A DNA stretch of 64,000 bases, taken from the NCBI GenBank assembly GCA_021018815.1, contig JAITYX010000034.1:558001-622000 (forward strand), given 5' to 3'. The notes below the pieces were generated by a model. That model had not been told where the DNA came from and did not search any database. It saw only the letters and a list, made by a program, of their open reading frames with translations. Positions 44,140 through 56,200 of the stretch are shown piece by piece. The stretch comes from Talinum fruticosum. Taxonomy: Eukaryota > Streptophyta > Magnoliopsida > Caryophyllales > Talinaceae. Every line of letters starts with the position of its first letter. Positions within the stretch are counted from its first letter, which is position 1. A program made the position numbers and the translations under genes.

Positions 44140-45190
44140 ACGTGTCGGCTCCCGTATCTAGCATTGCTTGTAATGGCTTGCTCGTTGATGTGGATTTCCA
44201 CATACAAGCTTCCATGAGGCTGTCCCCCCACCTCGGCTTGGATGGCATTGAGAAGTCTCATGGAAGCGAGCTTCTTTTCCTCTTGTCGTTATTCCTCCAT
44301 GATTAGAGCGGTAAGCTTGCCCTTCTTCGGGCACTCAAAGACTCGATGAGGCCCATTACGGAGGAAGCAAGTGATCTCCTTCTTGGTGTGGCCCTCCTTA
44401 GATTTCCCCTTGTCCTTGTAGGAGGATGGCTTCCCCTTCTTGGGAGACTTGTCGCGGTCTCCCTACTTTTTCGTGTTCCGCCTTCTTGTTTTGTCCCTTC
44501 GAGGACTTAAACTCATAAAGCGACTCAACGACAGCAATTGTGGAGGCGAGGTCTTGTACTCCCTACCTTTCTAACTCTATCCTGGCCCATCCACATAGGC
44601 CATCGAGGAAGAAACATAAGTCATCTTGACCTCCCATGGAGGGAATTTCCAAGCATAGTTCTTGGAATTCCGTCACATATTCCCCAATGTGACCCTCCTT
44701 ATATTGGAGGTGTCGAAGCTTGACCCGAGCTTCTCATTGGGCATCCGTGGGTTAGAACTGTCTCTTGAGTTCTTCCTTGAATGCCTCCCATGTAGTGACA
44801 GGATCGGATCATCCGTTGACGTCGTTAAGGAAGAGGGAAGTGTTACTCACCTTGAGATCGTTTTCCCTAATGCCCGAGGCTTTGAAGTAAGCCTCAAGTC
44901 CCCACAGGAAATTGTCAATTTCCTTCACGCTCCCGGCACCTTTGTAGTCCGGAGGCCTAGATGCTGCCACCCTAGAGGCGGCCGCCATCCGGATCGACTC
45001 ACTCGTTGGCCACCGCGGCCGAGCATAACCTAAGTTGCCCCGCGGCCGAGCATAACCTAAGTTGCGCTTTGAATTCCTCCATTTTCTTCTCCATTTTCTC
45101 CCGTTGCTCATGGAGAACGACCTTGAGTTCTCTCGATTTCTCCATCTTTGGCTTCCAATATGGCTTTAAGGTCCGCCACCTCCTTAGCAA
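44140..45190 (-). pseudogene. Gag of the chromovirus (broken)
   Basis: The frame 45111-44809 has RPPDYKGAGSVKEIDNFLWG followed by LEAYFKASGI, a typical chromoviral Gag. The upstream coiled-coil segment (45190-44999) is rich in E and K. A 27-bp unit (GGCCGAGCATAACCTAAGTTG plus flank) is tandemly duplicated at about 45015-45066, giving the repeat NLGYARPRG. Later parts (44800-44140) are frameshifted. Confidence 0.7.
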
Positions 45191-45452
45191 AGTCTGTTGC
45201 TACCGCATTCAAGGCACCCTGCATCTCCACCTTGAGCTCTAAGTCTTCCTCCTCCGACTCGAGCTCACCCACTCGTTGGGTCAAGGTGTTGACTTCTTCC
45301 CTTAAGCCGACGAGGAGGGTGTGTTACTCGAGCAACTTTTTCCTCGAGTGCGGCAACCGCCTCTCGAGACTTCTCGCGACCCTTCTTGCCACCTTGTTGG
45401 CTTCATTCGGTGATGCTCGACATTCTTACCCAAACTTTGGCTCGATACCAAC

Positions 45453-45857
45453 TGTCACGGGACGATAATTAACTCAAACTAGATTCCGTGCGGCGCTAGC
45501 AAACTATACCCGAGAACCTTCTAAAGCTTGCTAGTAATCCTCGAGAGTGCTTGACTTAGGCTTGAGAAAGCTAAGTAAGCTAAGGACACTTAAAGAGTTT
45601 AGAAGAATGATTTGTATTGAACTCTTGGAATGGATGGTTACAAATAAGGACCCCCGGGGATATATATACATGGCCACCTCTTTAATGGACGGTGGAGATC
45701 GATTTGATCCGATGGCTAAGATTGCGTATCTAGAATTCTCTATACAAATATCTATGTATCTACATAAGTGTGGAATATTCAAGAACTTGGGAGGCCTTGG
45801 TGGAACCAATGAGAGAATTTTAGAAGATTCGGAGTGCTTCCGGAGCATTTCTTGACA
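45453..45857 (-). repeat. 5' LTR of the chromovirus (405 bp)
   Basis: On the + strand it reads TGTCACGGGACGATAATTAA to TTCTTGACA. Its first 270 bp align with 41014-41285. Confidence 0.85.
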
Positions 45858-46245
45858 TATGGACGGCGCCGGACACCGGTCAACGCTAGCTCTTGCTAGC
45901 ACCGCCAGCGATCGGGCCTAGCTCTAGGTCCAAACTGATTCACTTCATCTTTTGGCCGGAAGCCTTGCGGCAGAAAGTAGATTTTAATTTTTCTATTTTC
46001 TTAAATTGCGAAATAATATCCCGGACTTCTAAAATTAATTTCTAAAATAAATGAATAATAAAATGGCTAATAGCCCATTCAAAATCAAATTAAAAAAATT
46101 AAAAATTTCAATAAGAGACACACCCCCACTTTCAAAAATCAACTTTCAAAAATAATCTTTAAAAATTAAAGAGACCCGACATTCATTGGGAAGCTTGGTC
46201 CCAATCGGGTTTCCTCTATGGAGGGGACGGGTCGTAGTTCCTATA

Positions 46246-46264
46246 GTAGCAACTCCACTGGGGA
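46246..46264 (+). other. Primer-binding site of the Tat-lineage element
   Basis: TAGCAACTCCACTGGGGAT differs by two or three bases from the tRNA-Arg-type site known for Ogre/Tat elements. It marks the LTR/internal boundary. Confidence 0.65.
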
Positions 46265-46784
46265 TGTGTCACTTATTAAGAGGGTGAGACTTGAAAGTTT
46301 GAGTTGTGAATTTTCTTAATGTGTTTTGTATTAGACATATCACATTTAGGAAACTTTGAAAATGGTTTATTTTTATGTTGTTGGACCATTAGGCTTTACC
46401 TTTTAAGAACAATTTTTGGAAGAGGTTTAAACCGCTAACCCGGACGGGCTCAACTATGATTGATTGTTAAGGAAGGCGGTACCTCTTCCTTCATAGCACG
46501 CGCTTTTGGCTTACTAAGGGGCACCCGGAAATCATGCTATTTCTTGTCGTGCACCCACGGAAGACTAAATTCTCGGATTATGAGACACCATGTATCCTAT
46601 CCAATCCCTCTTTTGATCATAAATCCTTGGTTGTTTAGGTAGTCCCTTTCTCTTGATTTGCATGCTTGAAATGAGTGTGGTTATTTTTAGTATTTAATCT
46701 TTTTCTTGTGAGCCTTTAGTTTAGCCAGGTTCACTAAATAATCCTTTCATGTGTGTAAAAATAAAAAATAAATAATGAATCTTC

Positions 46785-47505
46785 TTGAGTCGGTCTATTC
46801 ATGCATTTGGTCAAAAATAAATTTCATCTCAAATTAGGTGAGTCCATTCTTGCATTTAGCCAAAAATAATTCATCTCAAATAGGTGAGGCCAGTTTTGTA
46901 TTAGCCAAATTTCAAATTAATCTCAATTAGGTGAGTCCATTTTTTCATGAGCCAAATTTCAAATTCATCTCAATTAGGTGAGCCGATTTTTACATTAGCC
47001 AACTTTTAAATTCATCTTAAATAAGTGAGTCCATTTTTACATTAGCCAAATTTTAAATTCATCTCAAATTAAGTGATTTCATTTTGTATTAGCCAAATTT
47101 TACATTCATCTCAAATAAGTGAGTCCATTTTTTTTGCATTAGCCAAATTTAAAATTCATCTCAAATAGTTAACTCTATTTTTTCATTAGCCAAATTTCAA
47201 ATTTATCTCAAAATAGGTGAATCTTTTATTTACATTAGCCCAATTTAAAATTCATCTCAAATAGGTAAGTCCATTTCTACACTAGCCAAATTTTAAATTC
47301 ATCTTTAATAGGTCAAGTATATTTTTACATTAGCCAAATTTCAAATTCATCTAAAAATAGGTAAATCTTTTGTTTCCATTTAGCCAATTTAAAATTCATC
47401 TCTAATTAGGAGAGTCTTTTATTTGCATTTAGCCAAATTAAAATTCATCTCAAATTGGGAAAGTCTTTGTTTGAACTTAGCCAATCAAATTCATCCCAAT
47501 CTAAG
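46785..47505. repeat. Minisatellite, about 15 units of ~47 bp, in the Tat leader
   Basis: Each unit contains GTGAGTCCATTTTTACATTA, GCCAAATTT and AATTCATCTCAAATAG in this order. Units differ by about 10-25% and by 1-4 bp in length. It lies between the primer-binding site and gag. No CRISPR-like spacer structure: the units abut. Confidence 0.9.
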
Positions 47506-47939
47506 GGACTCTTTTACATTGTTGCATGTCATTTTGGTCCAATTTGCATTCTTTATGTGCATCCAAATAAGAGCATATCATTTTTGTTTATCTTAGGATT
47601 AGTTGTTCCTCGGGTCAAGCACTTAAGCCCCATCTCCCTTAAAACTTTTTTCCACGAGCCAATCCTGAGCACATACTCTTTTGGGATACAACATAGGGAA
47701 TCCAACTCAAATTGGGAATCCTAGCACGAAGTAGATAGGAAATAAAAAGTCTCATCGCAACACCGACACAGCCGACACCAATACATCCCACACCAAGCAT
47801 GTACCATACCAGTATGCTCTAGACCTTTACTAGTAACACCAGTGGGCCGTCCACGGTCAAAGCACAATCCTCCTCCAAAAATGGCAAACAAGCTAGAGCA
47901 AACTCCCATCATGACCTTAGTCAAAGACTTTGCTCGCCA

Positions 47940-48720
47940 AGATAGAAGCTAAGGTTGAGGCCCGGGATAGGAAGATTTAGTCAATATCTAAAATCCTTGA
48001 TGTTATTCTTCAAACCCTCAATAAAGATCCTAACGAAGCAAGAAAAGATGGAGAGGAAGCCAACCCTCAACCTAAACCGCGACATTAGCCAAAGCCTCAA
48101 TCTGATCCATGAATAGATCAGGTAGAGAAAATGTTGTGGGAATCGTCGATGTTTAATGATTACTACGTAGCCTAGGGGTTCACTTTAATCCCCAAAGGGA
48201 AGTTGCCCCAAAAATTCACTATGCTTGACATCAAATTCCAGTGGCAAGGAAACCCGTCACCACCATGTGAGTAACTTTATAGGGGCAATAACTCTAAAGA
48301 ATGTATTGGAGGACACATACCATGGGGACGTTTGACAAAGACGTCATGAAGTGGTATAATGTTGTCGACCCACGCAAGGTCACAAACTAGCAGGATCTTT
48401 GCAGGAGTTCTTACACCAATACTCCTACAATACTGATATACCGGTTACTCTTCGAGACTTAGAGTTGATCAAGCAAGGAGACAATGAAAGCTTCACCGAC
48501 TTCCTCACTCATTGGAGGGAAAAGGCTGCTCACATGGCTAATTGACCCTCTAAAAAGAATCAGGTTAGACTCATTATTAAAAACTTGAAACATGCCTTTC
48601 ATTAGCACTTGAAGTTCTTGCCTTTCATGGACTTCAAAACACTCTCGGATGATGGCATGCTTATAGAAGAGGAGCAAGCATCTATAAAAGGTTTAACCAG
48701 GTAGAAGATCATCCAATGAG
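47940..48720 (+). pseudogene. Tat-lineage gag remnant
   Basis: Read with frame changes, it gives LQEFLHQYSYNTDIPVTLRD, then LELIKQGDNESFTDFLTHWR, EKAAHMAN and IIKNLKHAFH. These are the core helices of retrotransposon Gag proteins of the Ogre/Tat group. Upstream text (FHSNPQREVAPKIHYA-like) is disrupted. Stops occur (for example about 48543 and 48603), and no zinc knuckle or pol follows. Confidence 0.75.
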
Positions 48721-49349
48721 TTCACCCCTCATTAAGGATGCCAATAAAGTTTGCATTTCCTATTCAAATATGTTTTATGTTTATTTCCTTTTCCCGTTTT
48801 CCAAAAAAAACCCAAATCAGTACTTCCTTTTTGAACTACGAAGGCTCGATTTTCGCTGTAACGGATACATAGAAAGCCCATGAGGTCTCGACCCAAGTCC
48901 TAATCTTGTTCCCATTTCTCATTTCCAAATTCAAAGCCACTTTGTCAAATGCAGAGAAGTAGAAATCATCAAGAAGCATGCCATTCTGATTCGGCCCCAA
49001 ACCATCAAGTCTATGGTTCATGATCCGCCAACGAAGTACATGACAATTCAAGCGACACATTTTCATTAGGCTCTCCTTTGGGGAGTGGAGGCCAAATGAA
49101 TTTTTGTCTTTGTCTTTTAAAACTTTTTGCATCACCTTAATAAAAGAATGCATTTGTTTTTAGAATAGAATCTTGCATTCATCTCCTTTGCATGAGTCAA
49201 AATTCTAAAAATTCAAAAATTAATAACAAAGCACCCTACAAGGAATTATTCAATCAAGCATCATTCATCAAGTTAGCATCAAGGAGGTCACCATCATCGC
49301 TACCTGCAAAAGGAATCTCCCATTGAAGCTCACCAACTCTTCCACATTC
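48721..49349. other. Non-coding remainder of the Tat interior
   Basis: No recognisable domain. A minus-strand open frame (49153-48836) has no known similarity and is probably a shadow. Confidence 0.4.
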
Positions 49350-49354
49350 GAGAA

Positions 49355-51876
49355 TGTAACGCCCGACTTAGAGTAGCCGGACACGTTATCGCTCGTGGAT
49401 GTCCTACTTGGACATCTACAAGGCTATCTTAATTTCTTAACCTTAATTAACCTTGTTGGACGACTAGTGCAGTGGAAGCTCTTACAAAATTTAACCCAAA
49501 GTCGAACAGGGTAACTCTAAACATACAACTTTATACATACTTAATTATATTCGTATCTATTATACAAACTCCAAACAAAATATATCCATGTTTACTTATC
49601 AATATAGTTTACAACATAATCAAGTAGCAAAATAACAGGGCTCGTCTTCCTAACTTGGGCCCCCAAAAGTCGTTACTGGATGGTCTTCTTAAAAGCTTTC
49701 CTGTATCTCTTTAACTTCAATAACCTAAAAAGTGGTGAGGTTATGAGCTCCCCGAGTCCAGTGAATAACCCTTACCTTCCCCGTCATTACACTTTGCACA
49801 TTAACCGGTTAACACGTAATCACATAATTCACATAAACATATATAATATCCAAAACCGAGCCATATAGAAGGTACATATGAATGCAAATCTTTCTTGCAC
49901 ATAAATTTCACAATATTATCGTTCATATCATATCACTTAAGTACATAAGTACTCACGGATAAACAAAATAAATCATATGCACAATTCTTATAAGATGAGC
50001 AATTTGCCTAACTCGATCATATCTCGTCCTATTCCAGTACGATTCGGGGACTCTAGTTTCCACTCAAGTCCCTCAACAAACTCCGCTGCTAGTTTATTCA
50101 CTAAACTAACCATAATTGTCCCATACCAAGCATGTCCCTTGGGCTCATAGTCCCCACTCGAGTCCAAACGAAAGCAAAGTCCACTAAGTTAGACAAATAA
50201 CTCGACTACAACCATAACTCATAAATGCATAAAAGTATATATAATATTTCACAAACTTGTTGAAATCATATAACATATTTCTTTACTTAAATCCAATAAC
50301 CACACATATACTTAAAACCAAATATGACATATCGTCACGAATATCATAGGTGGGAGTCCGTATCATAAACCTTTCAAATCCAAATCGGAATTCATACTCA
50401 TATCATAAACCTTTCAAATCCAAATCGTTATCCATACTCACATCATATCCTAATATTCTTACTAAATGAAATTATTTAGCTTAAGGGAAATCAACCTATG
50501 GGCCACACAAAGAATAATGATAATGACAACAAAAGGGTGACAAACACATCATGGAAGCACCAACAAGTAGCTCCAACATATGGTACCAGTAGTGGACTAG
50601 CCACGACTCAAACATATGGTACCAACCAGGCACCCTCACTCTAGAGGATGCGAACTATCCACATAACATAAAACATGGAGTCACATTCATATCCTAGCGA
50701 ATTCAAGTTAAAACCCTTATCATCCACCAGGGACTCACATAGCTAATATAACATATGGGTCGAAAAACATATCCCAAAGGATCGGTTAGAACGTTTCCAC
50801 TGGGTGACCCTGGGCCGACAAACATATCATAGGAGATCGGTTAAACCCTTCCCACTAGGCAACCCAAACATAATGACATACACTTCTATGGCCATAGCTC
50901 TAGAACACAAAAGTAATGACCTCGGGTAAGACATGATCCTCTTTCCCCAAAATGTAATTTGTAAATATATATTGTCAAAATATACATATTATTTTTCGAA
51001 AAACTCATATTCGGAATTCATGCAAATTCTATTTTCATAATATAGATAAATAGTATATGTTTAAATCTAAATAATCTTTCCAAACTTCTAATATATCCAA
51101 GTGATTGAGATATATATTATTTATCACATAAACAACCTTCACATGATTGATTTTCGAAAATAGACATAAATAAGCTAATTTATGCAAGCAGGATAGATTC
51201 GTTCAAAAATTAATAACTCACAAAATAAACATCTAAAATTTCTATATAGTATCCATAACCTACAGTAACAATTGTAGAATTTTTCACCAAGCCAATAAGT
51301 CCACAAAATTCAAACAAGTGAAGGAAAAAATTGTAATTTCGTGCAAAACAGTAGTGCTTTTATTCAAAACTTCATAACTCATAAAATACACCTAAAATTC
51401 ATGAAACTCTATAAAAAATTACCCAATATTACACATAAATTACAGTAAAAATTTCAGACTTTTTCACCAAGTCAATAATTCCAAAAAATTTAAACAAGTG
51501 ACCGAAAACACTATTCATCTCGCAATTACATACCGTTAGCTAATTTTTTTCTTCGACCCCAAATACTCAAGCAAATTAACTATAATCTTATACTTAGTAA
51601 TTAAATTTACAGCATGATTATCAATCTCATACATGATTGATTCAATCCAAGTATACAACAATCACAAATACGCATATATTAGTGAGTTTCTACTCAATTT
51701 AAAATTAGGTTTTCTATTCCATTAAACCCTAAAATATCAATTTCATGCATTAAACCATCCATAAATTCTTAAATTTAAGCATAATTTTTAAACTTAATTT
51801 TTTCCTAACCAATTTTAAATTAAAAAGAAATATAAGAATTACTCACCTAAATCTTACTTAATTCCTAATTTCTTCA

Positions 51877-51907
<31 letters not shown>

Positions 51908-52226
51908 TCATCCTTTCTGCCTCTCTTCCTCTCGGTTTTTTTCTGCTGCTTGCTTGCTTTTATGGCTAGAAACTAATAGCCCCTCCCCTTATCCTTATCC
52001 TAACCGATAAAAAATTAGGGGCTACAACCCCTTTTACTAATTTTTACTTCTTCAATTTTTTTACTTCTTAATTAATTTCTTTTTACTTTGTCCTTTCTTT
52101 AAATGCTAATTTTATTATAAATATTACTATTAATTGCATAAAATTAGGATCTCAAAATAAAACTTCTAATATATCATATTTAAACCTAAGACAGTAAATT
52201 AGTAACTGAAATTTCGGGGTGTTATA
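49355..52226 (+). mobile_element. 2.9-kb probable solo LTR, copy 1 (TSD GAGAA)
   Basis: It begins TGTAACGCCCGACTTAGAG, ends ATTTCGGGGTGTTATA, and is flanked by perfect 5-bp repeats GAGAA (49350-49354 and 52227-52231). AT-rich and non-coding, with a (TTC)n microsatellite at 51879-51907. It is homologous to 54251-57147 at the ends and in inner words (GTGAATAA-CC, CACTTTGCACATTAA, and a CT/TTC-rich zone near the 3' end). The ends and 5-bp duplication fit an LTR; no internal domain is present, hence solo LTR or a large non-autonomous element. Confidence 0.75.
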
Positions 52227-52504
52227 GAGAAGAGCTAGACATAAGCACCCAAGAAGAATATGGGGAGCATGATAAAAAGATCATACAACTCCAAGAATAC
52301 TCGGGAAGATGAACAAATCTTCTACCATTCAAACGAATTAGCTATTAGAACAAAGAATAAAGAGCTCAAAATTAGAATGGGGAACATAACCCACCGAACA
52401 TTAGATTTTCAAGCAAGCCATTCCCTAGATTTCAAGTCATCCAACGACCAAATCTAGGTAAAATTTGTACATGAAGATAAATATCCGTCCCTATTTTGAG
52501 GAAA

Positions 52505-53215
52505 GTGGATAGAGGTCGAGTTTCGGACCCAACAACGGTTAAGGTTTAGACACCCTATTCGAGTCTCGGACTCAGGAGTGGTCAAGGTTTAGACACACCT
52601 TAGTCGAGTCTTAGACCTAACAGATGTCAAGGTTCAAACAACCCTTGTTGAGCTTCGGACTCAGCAGTGATCAAGGTTCGGACATCTTCATTGAGGTTCG
52701 GACCTAACCGTGGTCAAGATTCAAATTCCCTCTATCGAACTTTAGGCCCAATGGTCAAAGGTTCGGACACCACACCAAGACTTTAGGACCTCTCCATGGA
52801 CAAGTTGAGGAAGTACATTTGAAACATGATTTGGTTACATATCATTTTCAGGTAACACTTGAATCTATTTATATTCGATTATTAGCTAATAAAAATGTTA
52901 GTGCAGAAATTTTTAGCCACGCTTCGGACCAAGACATGGTCAAGTTTAGGCCCCTCATCCGAGCTTCGAGACATTGATACTCCGCCAAACTCATGATACT
53001 CCGCCAAACTTCGGATCCAAGGAGTGGTTAAGTTCGAGCACTCTCGGTTGGACTTCAAACTTTACAACCCGAGTCAAGTCCAAGCCCCTTGCCAAGCTTT
53101 AGACTAAGTACATGGTCAAGTTTAGGCACACCAATTCGGGCTTCAAGTCTTTAATTAGCCAAGTTCAAGGATCATCCACCCGGACTTCGGACTCAGCTAT
53201 CGAAGTCCAGGTCCC
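52505..53215. repeat. Second minisatellite of the Tat element, ~45-bp units in two blocks
   Basis: Units contain GAGCTTCGGACTCAGCAGTG, GTCAAGGTTCGGACAC and a short variable tail. About six units at 52513-52790 and six at 52915-53210 are separated by about 120 bp of unrelated sequence. They lie between the gag remnant and the 3' LTR. Ogre/Tat elements are known to carry tandem repeats in this region. Confidence 0.85.
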
Positions 53216-53267
53216 CTTGTTAGAATTCAAGACAAAATATGACTAATTTCGGAGGCATTGATTCAAA

Positions 53268-56200
53268 TGGGCATCCAAAGCAACAAGTTAGTACCCTTTT
53301 TTGTTTTATTTATTCGTTAGCCCGTTGATGAAATCCCAATATTGTTTGTTGATTTGGATCACGCTTGGAGTTTAATTGGCATGATGGAAGCCGAGAAACC
53401 ACAAAGAACCCCTTACAAGCATAAAAGCAGCTTTCTTTGCTTTAGGCCGGACCACAAACCCATTTTCTTTTGGCCGAACCAAGCCCTGGTTGGGCTCCTA
53501 ACCAGAAACCCAAACTCGCACCAAAAATAAAACCCGCCAAAAATAGAAACTTTTCATTTTTAGAAAGTCTGTTAAGGCTAGCGTCGGTCACTTCTATTTT
53601 GGGAAAAATGCATTGTTTCACTCTTTCACTTGGTGACCAAGCGAGACACGGAAGTCAAACTTCACCGAACGACGCTCGTCCAAGGCCGGCGCCGTGCTTT
53701 AAGGTTAATTATGCCAAAGCGTTGCATTTTGCTCCAGTGTTAAGCCGGAGCACGGAAACCATGATTCTCAAATGACGTAAGTTCCGAGGCCGATGCTGCG
53801 CACCGCAGAGTGATTCTCGGGATCCGGTTCTATCCTAATTTGTTGTCCGATTTTTGTGATTTTCCCAACTGGTTCATCTCATTTTTGGACGGTCCGCTAA
53901 CCTAAACCCTAGGTCATTAGTGACCTGATATTCTCTTTTAAATAGAGAGCTTAGGCTCGATTTTCCACATGGCCATTTTTCTATGCCAAATGCTCGCTGA
54001 AACCTAATTAATAGCTACCGAATGCACCCGCTCGTATTATGATCTCTTGGTTTCTTTTCAACCTCTACTTTCATCATACTCCCTACATATGATCCCTAAA
54101 CTTCATCAGTCACACATCCTTCTACCTACCTTCATAAAAGCTCAAAAAAAAAAATCCCCTTTCAATTCACTACCATCACGCTTCTAGATTCGGTTCGAGA
54201 CCTAGATCGGCAAGTAGGACAACCCGAGGGTGCCAAATTTGCTTTCAAGCCGTAACACCCCTAGACCCACCCTAGGAGTATTACATGCCGGGGTTCCCCG
54301 AGAGGAACCCCTAAGGCCGCTTAAGATCTCAACTTGGGGTTAATAACCCTTTCTTGGATTGGCGGAAGCGTAATTCTAGGTTTTCAAAGGGTTTTCTGGA
54401 AATTTCGGCAGAGTTTCCTCCGTAAACCGGCTAAACCCATAGGCTTAAAGCCTTAACCCCGCACGAAATACAATCTAAAACTCAACGAGCCACACGCTCG
54501 GAGAAACACAACATAACTCAACGAGCCACACGCTCGGAGTATTCACATAGGGCTTTTACATATTATACAAAGGTAAAACTTAAGTTCAAGTACAACTGGT
54601 CTTTACAAACATCTTTACGTACAAAAGACGAAAAACAAACAAGTAAGTCCAGCATCTCCTATTCGTCTCGTTATTTCCAAAAGCCAAAGGCAACTCCTAC
54701 CGGTCTTAACTTCGTACCTGAAATGTTGGTGATGTCATGAGCTCACTAGCCCAGTGAATAATCCAAACCCAACCCCGGGTTTCACTTTGCACATTAATTC
54801 ATTAACAAACACACGTAAGTTCATAACTCATTCATAACATGTCTGTTCGGATCAAATAAGTTTAAGACATGCGAGATTCTAAACTTACCAACTTGCCGAG
54901 AATCATAATGACATCACTTATTCATGAATTCAATTAAACATGCATCATTCGTCTTTCTACGCAAGTAAATCATATAATCACTCATCATGCAATTCATTCA
55001 TCACGTAAATCATATCTTAGTTCTTATGGCACACATTTCTTATGAAAACAGGGTCCGATCTTCTTCTTATTCTTCTTCTTGAGTTCAATCATGCATTTCA
55101 TAAATCATCGATTCGCTCTTTCCGGTTCGATATGCACGATCATTCGTTTCTTCATGTCATACTTCTTTTAAGTTTTCTTAGTTCGAATGGAAAGAAGATT
55201 TATGCAATGCTCTAAAGATCTAGTTCTTGGAGCCAAAACAATTCGTGGGCTCGGCTCACGGAGGCATACAATCCGTGGCCTCGAGGCATAACAATTCGTG
55301 GCCTCGAGGCGGCCTCCCATCCCCGAAGGACGCATACTCGTCAATTCTTAGTGGAAGCAATTCAATTCGTGGCTTCGGGTTGACAGACACTTCTATGGCC
55401 ATAGCTTCAGAGGGTTCTTTAATTCGTGGGGTCTTAGATCAATAACACAATCCTTTCTCCCTTCTTTAGTTCTTTAAGTTTCTTATTTTCTTATTACTTA
55501 TACATAAGATATACTTAATTCATATAATTCATGCTCAATGCGTTCATGCGTAACTTCTTCAAAACAAGCAATTCACATAAGCAAGTTCCGACTCCAACAC
55601 AATCCATTCATAGCACATACGCATGCTTATGTCATTTATCATTGATGTAATTCAAGATAAGCACATAATCACATAAACATGCCAACTAGGATCTCCATCC
55701 ATGAATTCATCGTTTTCATGATCGCATATTATCGTGTATAAGTGGTATATGGTTCTATAACTTTACTTAATCGATAAATATCTCTTAATCTAGACATAAA
55801 GTTTCTTAAATCTCAGTTCTTAATTCAGTTACTCACTTATATGCGATTTAGCCCAAAACAGAACCTTTTCACTTAAAATTGCATATCTCCTAATCTACTC
55901 ATCCAATGCATACGAAATTTAACAGGAAATTCCCATAAATTGCCACGAAGCTACAGTAAAAATTACAGGAAATTTGGGCTGCACATGAATTCGCAATAAT
56001 CCAGACAGCAGGGTAAATTCATGAAAAATCTGCACTTAAGTCATGATATTCAATTTTCTGATTTTTCTCAATAATTCTATTCAAGCTAATTTCACTAAAT
56101 TCTCAATCACACAGCTCCATAATCATGCTCAACAATGCTCAAATATCACTAAATTCATGAACTAGGCATAAATCGCAACATGCTTTTCAATTCATGAGTT

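Larger units (their letters stand above)
41014..45857 (-). mobile_element. Chromovirus-type Ty3/Gypsy element (Reina/Galadriel-like), nested in the Tat LTR
   Basis: In element orientation (minus): 5' LTR 45857-45453, primer-binding site TTGGTATCGAGCC (initiator Met type, just inside 45452), gag, protease, RT, RNase H, integrase, and a 3'-truncated end with a partial LTR 41285-41014. LTR ends are TGTCA/TGACA, and TATG abuts both outer ends as a degraded target duplication. The host LTR continues seamlessly on both sides. All ORFs are broken. Confidence 0.85.
38879..46245 (+). repeat. 5' LTR of the Tat-lineage element (interrupted)
   Basis: Own sequence is 38879-39302, 39950-41013 and 45858-46245. 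It aligns with the 3' LTR at 53268-54250 plus 57153-57571, for example TGAAATTCGAGTCTTG/TGAAATCCCAATATTG, CACAAAGAACCCCTTA and AAGTATTGTGGATTCGAGAT. The 3' LTR lacks both inserts, which proves they came after integration. Confidence 0.7.

Noticed and set aside
46785..47505. CRISPR-like regular repeat array
   Set aside because: Units abut without unique spacers, diverge by 10-25%, and lie inside a plant retrotransposon leader. It is a minisatellite.
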